The translations under genes and the position numbers were made by a program. A stretch of DNA of 13,439 nt from Asterionellopsis glacialis (taxonomy: Eukaryota; Bacillariophyta; Plagiogrammaphyceae; Rhaphoneidales; Asterionellopsidaceae), in the NCBI GenBank assembly GCA_014885115.2, contig WKLE02005809.1:1-13439 (forward strand), read 5' to 3'. Below are positions 1 through 8,525 of the stretch, in pieces; positions within the stretch are counted from its first letter, which is position 1, and every line of letters starts with the position of its first letter. The notes below the pieces were generated by a model. That model searched no databases, was not told the DNA's origin, and saw only the letters and a list, made by a program, of their open reading frames with translations.

Positions 1-779
1 CGCGTCAGAACGAAGACGCGCAAACAGAAACGAGAACTTAGAAAATAGCATAGGCTTATATTATTATATAACCCAATAAGGTTTAGAACAGAGTTAGTAG
101 TAAAGATATTCTTGTCTGTAGTAGAAACGATAGGTACAGTACCAGGTAGGTAGGACCTAAGTAGTTGTTCAAACTTCTCAAACCTCAAACGGCCGATGCG
201 GAATCCGACATGATAAACTGCAATGTTTGAAAATAATAATTACAGTAAGTAATATTATGTAACAGTTTAAACCACAATTATGTTAATTGTAGTGCGAGCA
301 TGACGGGCTAAATTTTTGAATTTTTTTGGTACTGGACTGACGACAATGAGTGTCCAATGAATGATCTTTTTGAATTGTACTTGGTACTGAACGGATAGGT
401 CTCTGTTTGATTCGTCACTTCTCCGTTCAAAAGAACATTTTTTTTTGACTGAATGTCTACAGTACCTCTTCAGAGGACGACAACCTGCTGATGGATTGCA
501 GGTAATTCTCTAGAACCGGCAGTTGGAGTATTAGAACATAATTTTAAAAACACAAAGTTTTGGGGAGTTACCTTGTCCTCTAGAGAGAGAGTCTCTAGAC
601 ATAGTTAGCATCACCGGTGGGACTACAACAGATAGGGTCCTCTACTAGAGTCCGTGTTCGACCGACTCCGACATCTCCAAGGTCCACGAAAACTTCACTC
701 TTCTTTTCTTCGTCTTTGTTTAGAAAACGCCTTCAGCCAAGTGTATATTTTACAGCTTTAGTCTAGTTTATCGGCCAAG
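1..779. other. Noncoding region upstream of the first gene
   Basis: No reading frame with coding character is visible on either strand. The stretch is AT-rich and should contain the promoter and 5' UTR of the gene starting at 780. An in-frame TAG at 759 precedes that start. Small structures seen here: a GC-rich potential hairpin at 1-20 (six-base arms CGCGTC/GACGCG), an odd palindrome GGTACAGTACC at 133-143, and an inverted repeat at 579-599. No TATA box or tRNA could be identified with confidence. Confidence 0.6.
579..599. repeat. Short inverted repeat TCTAGAGA / TCTCTAGA
   Basis: Eight-base arms TCTAGAGA (579-586) and TCTCTAGA (592-599) are separated by five bases and lie about 180 bp upstream of the start codon at 780. 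It could be a dyad protein-binding site or a chance product of purine-pyrimidine simple sequence. A similar CTCTCTAGAGAG core occurs downstream of the last gene at 12877-12888. Confidence 0.45.
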
Positions 780-1050
780 ATGATCTCTCGCTCAATTTTC
801 ATAATGCTGATATTTTTCATGGTGTGCTCCACCATGAACTTTTCCGAAGCAAGGAGTGTAGATTTAGCACTTTCAGCCGGGAACAATCACCAACCAGGGC
901 AGCAGCGACGCCTAAATCAGGAGAAGAACAACAAAGATGACAAGAAGAACAAGGACAAAGACGATAAAAACAAAAATAAAGACAAAGGGGTACAAGAGCC
1001 TGAGCCTGAGCCTGAGCCGGAACCCGAGCCCGAGCCTGAAAACAATCACC

Positions 1051-1099
<49 letters not shown>

Positions 1100-1217
1100 A
1101 CCCGAGCCCGAGCCCAAGCCCGAGCCTGAGAACAATCACCAGCAAGAGAACAATCACCAGCCTGAGAGCAATCCCGAGCCCGATACGGAGACTCAAGGCG
1201 AGCCTGAGCCCGAGCCT

Positions 1218-1249
<32 letters not shown>

Positions 1250-2561
1250 TATGGAAACAGGCGAGCTTGAATCAGAGGAGATCGAAGAGGAATCTAAACC
1301 AGATTCAACGTCAGAGCAAAACGACAATGATGATCCGAATGACAAAACCGAAGGCGACAGCGACCGAGAAGCGGAATCATCTACTCCTACTACATCACCC
1401 ACTATCAAGCCCACTGCTACACCAGTGGAAAAGGGAGATGAGGATCAGCCCATTGATTTGTCTGGCTTCCCATCCGTTGCTATATCTCCTCTTATTGTTC
1501 GTATCCTTGTCAACCCAGGGCGTCGAAATCTTCGTCAGCAAGATCGAAGAATGGAAACATTTGAACAAAATTTTCTTAGGCTGACTCATAACTATTTGAT
1601 GGAAGAGTATAGTTCCAGACTGCCACCATCATTTCTTGAATCTGAACTCATTATATTGGAATCAGCAAGCAGTATGTCTGTTGATGGCACCACCAAGGTT
1701 GAAGGACAATTCATTGGAAACCTTTATTTCCAGAAAGGCACAGACCCCCCTTCCTTGTCAACTATAGATACAGTCACTAGGGAATCATTGGAGGAAGAGG
1801 ATTTTTTGACTGTCCTTCAGAGCTCTCAAGACGATATTTTAATTCAATCTCAAAAGGTATACGTAGAGCAACCAACAATTCCTGATCCCATTAATGGTAA
1901 TGAAGGCTTAGAGGGGAATGACATTATCTTAATTGCCATGATTGCTGGAGTTGGTGCTGCTATCATTTCAATTGTAGTAATCTCATATATCTTCTTTTTC
2001 CATCCAAAGGTCAAAAACATGCAAAGAGATTGGGTAGCAAGTCCTGAAAAGACAGTGACATTTGAACAAAATATGACGCCAAGGACGGAAGTTGGTGACG
2101 ACGAAATTGAAGTTTGGGTAAATGACGGCAATACTGGTACATCGGAATTGAACAAAGCTACCCACAAAGATGCCAATCAATACGAAGAAGAAAGTGATAT
2201 TGTATCCACGTACACATATGTTGATCGTGGAGGTGTAGACGTTTCTGTAGCCGGATCTTTCATGTATGATTTACCAGTGGAAGCAATGCTTGGAGTTGGA
2301 GATGATAGCGTGGATAGTATGAATGCGCAAGAAATAATATATGCCGATGATGAGTATTTCAATGACGTCATTGCCGCAAAAGAAAACAACGCGTCCGCTC
2401 TCAATCAATCAAAAGATACATCCAATCTTTTTAGTTTTGATCTGAATGAAGGTCTTCCTAGTGCTCCATCTAAAAATGAGTCATTTTCAAATATTTGGTC
2501 TGCTGAAGACGAATCACCAACCACACACAAAAAACGAGGAAGGTTTACGCGCAAACGCTGA
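780..2561 (+). CDS. Secreted type I membrane protein with Glu-Pro repeat stalk, unknown function
   Basis: The 593-residue protein is encoded by one exon. The ATG at 780 is the first after an in-frame stop at 759. Visible layout: signal peptide (1-24, hydrophobic core [11 protein letters not shown], likely cut near SEA/RS); an RRL tripeptide at 43-45, resembling the RXL cleavage site of diatom silica proteins; a Lys/Asp/Asn patch (48-69); Glu-Pro repeats (73-156) interrupted by four NNHQ-type motifs; an acidic Ser/Thr/Pro linker (157-225); a mixed alpha/beta domain (about 228-365); one membrane helix (381-407); and a 186-residue acidic tail ending in a basic [10 protein letters not shown]. No enzyme motif is seen, and I do not recognise the family. 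Membrane topology suggests that the repeat lies in the lumen or outside the cell and the tail in the cytosol. The convergent gene on the other strand has the same architecture. A role in cell wall or silica-vesicle biology is inference only; silicanins and silicalemma-associated proteins are the families to compare. Confidence 0.88.
996..1247 (+). repeat. GAGCCT/GAGCCC hexanucleotide repeat coding for Glu-Pro
   Basis: Tandem six-base units (GAGCCT, GAGCCC, GAACCC) encode (Glu-Pro)n for residues 73-156 of the first membrane protein. The tract is broken by AACAATCACCAG-type segments encoding NNHQ; these start near 1041, 1131 and 1149, with a related copy near 883. The repeat contains no stop codon in several frames, which creates spurious open frames on both strands. 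The tract is a likely site of length variation. The peptide should form a stiff, strongly acidic, extended rod. Confidence 0.93.
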
Positions 2562-2686
2562 ACTTAACAAGATTTCATAAGCTACAAAGCCATATGTACC
2601 AAACGAATAGTGTTTCATAAAGAAATCCACCATGTATGCATAAGTTGATAATCAAATTCTATTGTATTTTCTTGTAAAGTAGCCAT
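2562..2686. other. Convergent 3' ends of the two membrane-protein genes
   Basis: Only 125 bp separate the stop of the + strand gene (2559-2561) from the stop of the - strand gene (2689-2687). Both 3' UTRs and polyadenylation sites must fit here or extend into the opposite gene, so the transcripts probably overlap as antisense pairs. No clear poly(A) signal could be assigned. Confidence 0.7.
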
Positions 2687-5600
2687 TTAAAAGGATTCGA
2701 GAGCGTCTGAAATATCATCAGGGATGAGAAATACATGATCTGTATTCTGCGCGTTTTTAGCTTCCTTATGTTTTCGCGAAGGTCGATTTTCCCATAGTCT
2801 GCGAACATCCTTTTCCCTCGCTGATATCCAGGGCGTCCGATCATTGTCTGAATCACGAGAATGCCTAAATCTACCCGAACGATCACTGGTTGGAGATAAA
2901 TTACCACCATCAACAGACCATGAAAAGGATGGTGGTTCCATTTGTGCGACAGCTATCATATCTGGTCCATCTTGCATCCTCATTTCTACTGTATGGTTCC
3001 CTTTTGGCGAGGTTGTAGACATGGTCCGAATGGAAGGTGCATCCTCTTTGTGCAAGGGATGAAGGTTCGGAACGTCTGCATCGTGCATTTGGTTCTGCTC
3101 GGACATGCGACCACTTTGATTTTTCTTTGTGACGTCCGGCACTGGAATACCCAAATTGCTAACAATCTCTTTATTATAGGAGAAATCAGTGACTTCGCTC
3201 TTCATAGTGAAAGAAAATTCAGAATATTCCTCCAAATCATTCCATATATGAGGTTTCTGCTTGGACTCTGCCATGTGATCTTCAAAAGGAATTATTTCTC
3301 CGATGACATCAGGTTCAGACTTCTTTTCAGATCTCTCTTTCTTTTTCACTTTACGTCGGGCCGGATTTGTCTTGTTTTCATTCGCAACAAGAGCAACTGC
3401 AAGGAGGGAACAAACACAGGCTCCACTGATCAGGGATGCTACAACAGCTGTATTTGAAGTTGTCTTTCCTTTCTTGTCTTCTTGGTCGCTTCCTTCTTCT
3501 TGCTGCAGCCCATTATTTTCTCCACCCTCAAGAAGAAGAACTGTTCGAATCATAAGATTTCGAGAAAGCAACTCCTTAATTATCGTTTCTCGAAATTGTC
3601 CCCTAAAAGCTCGCGCTATCAATTCAGTAGCCGTATCAGAATCGACTGAGCTCACTTCGTCGGTATATCCACCCAAGCTCAAATTTACTACAAGGCGAGC
3701 AATTGTTTGAACCGTGTTCTCCGTAGATGTAATGCTCTCCAATTTCCTATATTCAGTTTCTTCCGGCTCTACGCCAAAATTTATTATTAGATTAAAGTCC
3801 TTCAAGACATGCCCGATTTCTTTAATCAAGTGGTCCGCTAGATGCGTTTGAATGATCGTCGTTATCATGCCTTCATTTTTCTCAACGTCAAAATCGCCCT
3901 CAAATTTCACAAAAAGCGGATGCGTATGAACATTTTTTTCCATAAAGGCTGTGTATGGATGTATGAGAGAAGTCCAATCAAGGAAAAACAAAGAATAAGT
4001 TTTAATATAAATTGTTCATATTGCCGCATTCGTCCATAATTTGAATGAACAAGCTTACCATTTTGATAATCGTCCACCACAAAATCATTTTTGTCTCCAG
4101 AGTCCACTGGAGCTGGAACAGGAGCCCGTGTTGTCGGGAAACTAGTTGGAGAATTTGTTAGGGTTATGGTAGGTGATGCTGTGAATGCTGTATCCTGATC
4201 TGGAGCCAAACCGTTGATAACGGGATCGGGTTTCGTCGGAGCTTGAGTATGTGTTGATGGAGCAATAGAAGGATGAGCCGTATCTGGAATATGTATTGTC
4301 GGAACATCTGTTGGCGACGCAGTCGATAAATCTAATACAGGCGCTTCAAATTGTGTTGGAAGTTCTGTCGTTGGTTCAGCTGTTGTTGGACTTCCTACCG
4401 TCGGTGTGCTCATCCCATCTAACAACGTTTGGGTACTTGTTGGTGGTTGAGTTTCTAATGGATTCGGCGTACTACTACTGAACAAGGGGGAAACTGATGG
4501 CGTCGGTGTTGTTATGACTGGCGAAGGTGTTGTAGGTCTGAGTAAGTTTGACAATGGATCCACCGTAGTGGGTACAGGAGTTACCGGTGTTGAAGTTTTT
4601 GGTGCAGATATTGTGGGTGAAGAAGTAATTGGTGCCGGTGATGTTGTACCCGTTGGCGCGGACGGTACAGTCGGTTCCATCGTTGGGGTCATCACTGTAT
4701 CGGACGGTGCCCAAGCAGGAGCGGAAGCACCAGCCGTGGGGGGATCATCGGTAACAGGAGGAGTTGTAGGTATGAAAAGTGAAGGTGTTGCAGGTATTGT
4801 TCCACCATTCTCATCTTCTACTACCCACCCAGATGGTGTTTCCCACCAAACCGCTGTCGGTACCGAAGGTTCATCATCACTCGGCGTCGATGGCATTTCA
4901 TTATCCGGCACCCACCCAGATGGTGTCCACCACCAAATAGATGTAGGTAACGATGTTTCATAGTTCGAAGATATTGAAGGTGTACTTGTCGGTGACGGTA
5001 CAGGAAGAGCGGAAGCTACTGTGGGAGGAATTTCCGAGTCTCGTGGCTGTATAGGAACTGTCGGAGGCGGAGGTGGCGTATCAGGCACTGAAGGTGAGTC
5101 CCCTGGATGAGAGGGCAATAGATTTGATGTAGGAGGTGAATTCCGATCATTTATGGAGCTGCCTGCAAACATAACTGGTGAATGTGTGCTTGGATTGTTT
5201 TCATGTTGTGGAACTGGTGTCGGAGAAGCTTTGGAACTTAGATACGGCAAAGGATTTGAAGGTTCTACAAATAAAATCAACAAAAATCAAGAGCAGTGAG
5301 ATGAAGACTTTTCCATCCCAAAGTTTAATTGCAAAAATGTTAAACAATTGTTCTCTTACCAAAATCATCGCAATCATCGTCGACGGCGGTATTACTGCTC
5401 TTCTTCCCTTTTTTCCCTGACATTTTTGATGATCCCGAACAACCACTTTTCCCCTTCTTTCCAGTGTGTCCTGATTACGAAGGAAGCATGAGAAATACGT
5501 ATATCTGGGTGAGATCTTGATCGTTGGTAGAAGTCGAAAAGACAACGTCGAGTGTATAGAATACTCGTGAAAGACATTCTTCATCGTTCCTACCTTGAGG

Positions 5601-5765
5601 TCGTGTCAACCCTGTGTGCATTTCAGATTTTGCAAGACCATGGCTATAATCCATTTGAACAGATAGTACCGACGAACAGCACGAAAGCACGATAACAAGG
5701 CTAAGGACCGCGGACTTCTGCATCGCTGTTTTCTTTGTTGTATTCAGAACGAGCGGACGTTTCAT
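2687..5765 (-). CDS. Secreted type I membrane protein with Pro/Ser/Thr-rich stalk, four exons, unknown function
   Basis: Assembled by splice-site reading as exons 5765-5594, 5470-5360, 5264-4059 and 3948-2687, giving 916 residues. The introns are 123, 95 and 110 bp with GTAGG, GTAAG and GTAAG donors and CAG, TAG and CAG acceptors; all three are phase 1. The ATG at 5765 follows an in-frame TGA at 5807; Met15 (5723) would give a more usual signal peptide. Layout: signal peptide (hydrophobic core about residues 19-35); Lys/Gly/Ser patch (59-84) from exon 2; a stalk rich in Pro, Ser and Thr (95-490), with two 29-residue repeats at 200-257 each holding a Trp-rich TPSGWV core; a folded alpha/beta domain (about 506-637); one membrane helix (663-685); and a 230-residue tail starting with a basic stop-transfer stretch (ARRKVKKKERSEKK). 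The stalk should be heavily O-glycosylated, by analogy with similar proteins. No catalytic motif is seen and the family is not recognised. The architecture matches the convergent neighbour. The splice model is inferred, without transcript evidence. Confidence 0.82.
4777..4950 (-). repeat. Two 87-bp tandem repeats coding a Trp-rich TPSGWV motif
   Basis: Unit 1 (4950-4864) and unit 2 (4863-4777) each encode 29 residues of the minus-strand membrane protein (200-228 and 229-257). Both carry a PTxxWW...TPSGWV core followed by an acidic Pro/Ser linker. The DNA is most alike around ACACCATCTGGGTGGGT, so a recent tandem duplication is plausible. Clustered Trp is unusual in a Pro/Ser/Thr stalk and could bind carbohydrate or pack as a small module; that is inference. 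Confidence 0.85.
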
Positions 5766-6888
5766 CTTCGAAGACACCTTTCTATTGTCGTTTTGTTGGT
5801 TATTTCAGCTGCTTTTCACTGATCTAGTTGACCGCTTTTGATCGTGTGCGCTTACAGTTTGCCCGTATCAACAAAAGAGGATTAAATCACGGCAAAGGAC
5901 ACCGTTTGGTTCAGTTCTTCGATTTCACCAAGCGTCCGTGTCAACAAGAGAAACAGCAAGCGGTGAGTTCTTTTGGTAAGTAATTTGTGGCGAGCTTCTC
6001 ACACCAGACATAGTAAGGAGAGCTCAACGGATTTGACCATAAGTACGTGGAAACTTACAAGTGGTACAGCAACCTGGTATTTACTGATTCTTGTTTATAT
6101 TTTTATACGAACTTGAATACTAAATATTGGTTTTCAGGTCAAATTTTTCTTTCTGACGGTTGAGACCGATGAACTAAAGATGTGTATCCGACGCAATACC
6201 TGGTACAGAACGTGGGTACTGACTTTTTTACGTACCTTCCTGTTGTTTCTTTGGGTTTTGCTATTTTTTTAGCCACACTTTTTTTGATTTTTTGGTCTCT
6301 GTAGGAAGTAAAGTACCTGGTACCCCGGTACAGGAACTGTACTGTACGGAACAGTGCATAAGTTAAAATGATATGAAAAAAAATGTTGTAGTTTCTACCA
6401 GTGATAGCACCTCTCATGTCCTAGACTCCTTTGTGGAGAACGGAAACAGAGAACAATTTCCCTGACGACATCCAAAAGATTTAATTGACTCTATCGTTAT
6501 CATTGTCTTTCGAATGAAAAAAATGCAAGGAAATTTCTCTCTGTGGGATCATGTGATTTGACCTCAAAAGTGAAAAAAATAGAAAAAAATGTGGAATCCT
6601 AGGTTCAACCATGCTAGCTGTGTGGAATGTATGAAACACGACGAAGAAAGACATAGAGTTCGTGATCGGGTCTCTTTCTATCAATGCAAAAAAGTGGATT
6701 GTATTTCAAAAAGAGCACGTACGCAAGTATCTGCAGTAGATAGCCAGAGAAAAGCATGAGTTGCGAAAAATTGTTGTACTTGAGACAGAGCAAAATCCCC
6801 AACGGTAAAAATAAGAGACGAAATGAACGGCAGTACTTTCTTTGTTCTTCCAAGATGACGAAGTAAGAGATATCAATTGTATTTATTA
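5766..6888. other. Intergenic region between the membrane-protein gene and ARL2
   Basis: Both flanking genes are on the minus strand, so this stretch should contain the 5' UTR and promoter of the membrane-protein gene (near 5766-6000) and the 3' UTR of ARL2 (near 6700-6888). Small open frames at 6139-6417, 6481-6684 and 6614-6853 on the minus strand have random-looking composition and are not supported. A cluster of GTAC motifs lies at 6043-6347. No tRNA or other RNA gene was seen. Confidence 0.6.
6043..6347. repeat. GTAC-rich cluster with repeated TACCTGGTAC
   Basis: Ten GTAC tetramers occur in about 305 bp (6043, 6064, 6203, 6216, 6232, 6313, 6320, 6328, 6339, 6344). Five of them fall in 6313-6347, next to a GGTACCCCGGTAC dyad. 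The decamer TACCTGGTAC occurs twice (6198-6207 and 6314-6323 region). In random sequence about one or two would be expected. It could be a cluster of regulatory sites or a degraded small repeat; GTAC is also the core of the copper-response element known from Chlamydomonas. Confidence 0.5.
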
Positions 6889-7885
6889 CTAGCTCAACAT
6901 AAATATCCGACTTGCAATATCATTAACCATCCAATCCATCCCTTCAACTAAACCATCTCCAGTTACTGCACTACAGGGATGAATAGACCAATGTCTATTT
7001 TTAAATTTTTCATTTGTATCTAGCTCGAGTATTTTTCCAATTTCATCAGATGATAACGCACCTGTATTATGGATAAAATATGAATTATGCATTGGATGTG
7101 TAATTCATAGAAGAATTCATTTTCGTAGAACGAAAGACAAAATAACATAATGAAACAAAGGTCAGTTCAACGAGAACGAAAAAAGACAAACATTTTTTTG
7201 TCATGCAAAATAAAAATCGAATAATGCTTGTTCTTCAGGGGGTGGGGGGAATAGAGCATTGGATTTTGATAGTACAGCATAAACACGTAAATGCATAATA
7301 TACTCACCTTCTACATCTTGTTTGTTGGCAAATATTAAGAGTGATGCACCCGTTAATTTTTCTTCTTGCAGCAATGAGAATAATTCTTTTTTACATAAAT
7401 CAAGTCGTGTGCGGTCATTCGTATCTACAACCCAAATTAATCCATCGGTCGATTCAAAGTAATTACGCCAATAGGCTCTAATTGACTTTTGTCCACCAAC
7501 ATCCCATAAATTCAAATTATATCCACCATGTGCTAATGTTTTGATATTAAATCCTAACGTAGGTTCAATAGTATCTATAGATTCACCACTAAATTTTCGT
7601 AGTATTGTTGTTTTCCCTGCATTATCTAACCCCAGAATTAATATCCGTACTTCCTTTTCTTTTGCCTTGACCTTTTTAAAAAAATACGTATACAAGAAAC
7701 AAACAAACAAACCAAAAAATGGGGAACGATGCGAATCCGTATGAACGGTAGGGAAATGAATGGTAAGAGACAAGAACGTTGACAATTGTATACAAGAAGT
7801 CCGGCACAGGATCTCTTAAAAAAAGAGGAATCAACCAACAAACTCATGTACGACTTACCTTTTTAAGAATTGAAAGTAGTCCCAT
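6889..7885 (-). CDS. ARL2: ADP-ribosylation factor-like protein 2 (ARL2), small GTPase
   Basis: Assembled from exons 7885-7859, 7671-7308 and 7061-6889, giving 187 residues (human ARL2 is 184). The introns are 187 bp (phase 0, after codon 9) and 246 bp (phase 1, inside Gly131). The protein begins MGLLSILKK, and all GTPase motifs are in the expected places: P-loop GLDNAGKT (23-30), switch I Thr47 in PTLGF, switch II WDVGGQ (65-70, catalytic Gln70), NKQD (125-128) and SAV (161-163), ending with SRIF. The run [14 protein letters not shown] is typical of ARL2 rather than ARL3 or ARF. In other eukaryotes ARL2 works in the cytosol with tubulin cofactor D in alpha/beta-tubulin assembly and releases lipidated cargo from PDE6-delta-type carriers. 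Gly2 is present, but ARL2 family members are generally not myristoylated. No substitution that would impair GTP binding is seen. The gene is divergent to RPC2. Confidence 0.96.
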
Positions 7886-8525
7886 GATTTCTAATATTGG
7901 TACAATCGACAATTTCTATGTACCTGCTGACGCTGTGCTTGGCTCAATTGAATACCTGTTGTTGTGAAGTACGAAGTAGAAAGAGGGAGACGCGTTGTGT
8001 GTATTTCTCAATCAATCATGAACCTGGTGTTGACGATGACTGCGGACCATCTGGCATCACTCCAAGCAATCATTTTTGTCGTGTTCACTTCTCTTTCTCC
8101 TTGCATTAGTGGTCGGTGGGAATCCGCATGATTGAAATCAGGTTTATACATCAATTATCCTTAACTTTCATCTTCTTAATATCCAGAAACACAGCACTCT
8201 GTTTGCGCATGGACGCGCTCAGCTTAAGACCACCCCGTGTCTGTAAGATCTGCAGATCATGTCCGCCTCCCTCCCGCACTGATCACCAACCATCAACCAT
8301 CACACTCTAGATCTCCCTGTACTCGCAGAAACAGAAGAACAGAGAAGACAAGAGCACTCACAGGTTACGGATCTATCTCTCTGTCGTCAACCATACATCA
8401 TATATTGTCATAGAGCGGGCTAATTTTCACTTCTCTTCCCCGACGATTGTTTTCAAAATACTGGTAGCATATACTGTAGTGCATATTACCGTACTTAGTG
8501 TCTGACACGGAACAACTTGTTGACC
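7886..8525. promoter_or_regulatory. Shared divergent promoter region of ARL2 and RPC2
   Basis: The start codons of the two head-to-head housekeeping genes are 640 bp apart, so both promoters and 5' UTRs must lie here, and they may be bidirectional. The ARL2 ATG sits in AAATCATGG and the RPC2 ATG in TGACCATGTC. A 12-bp palindrome GATCTGCAGATC lies at 8247-8258. An in-frame stop at 8496 limits the RPC2 5' end. No convincing TATA element or coding frame was found. Confidence 0.6.

Noticed and set aside
640..690. tRNA B-box-like GTTCGACC
   Set aside because: No matching A-box or cloverleaf pairing could be found around it.
912..1196. Long open frames on the minus strand and in another plus frame across the Glu-Pro repeat
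   Set aside because: The hexanucleotide repeat lacks stops in several frames. The products are pure Leu/Arg or Ser/Leu/Pro repeats, and the real frame has a signal peptide and membrane helix.
996..1247. CRISPR-like array appearance of spaced repeats
   Set aside because: The repeat is a coding hexanucleotide tandem without unique spacers, in a eukaryotic gene.
4514..4963. 149-residue plus-strand frame rich in Gly and Val
   Set aside because: Antisense shadow of the Pro/Ser/Thr-rich exon 3; composition is what the complement of Pro/Thr codons gives.
5766..5777. Upstream GTG start at 5777 for the minus-strand membrane protein
   Set aside because: Not an ATG. The first ATG after the in-frame stop is at 5765.
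6139..6417. 92-residue minus-strand frame between genes
   Set aside because: No signal, domain or codon character; overlaps the GTAC cluster and is probably chance.
6481..6853. Two overlapping minus-strand frames of 67 and 79 residues
   Set aside because: Mutually overlapping in different frames, no recognisable motif, AT-rich 3' flank of ARL2.
7672..7785. N-terminal hydrophobic extension of the ARL2 exon 2 frame
   Set aside because: It is intron 1 read through. The splice from MGLLSILKK at 7859 to 7671 restores a normal ARL2 N-terminus.
8116..8310. Small plus-strand frame in the ARL2-RPC2 promoter region
   Set aside because: Begins with GTG, has no recognisable protein features and overlaps a promoter region.
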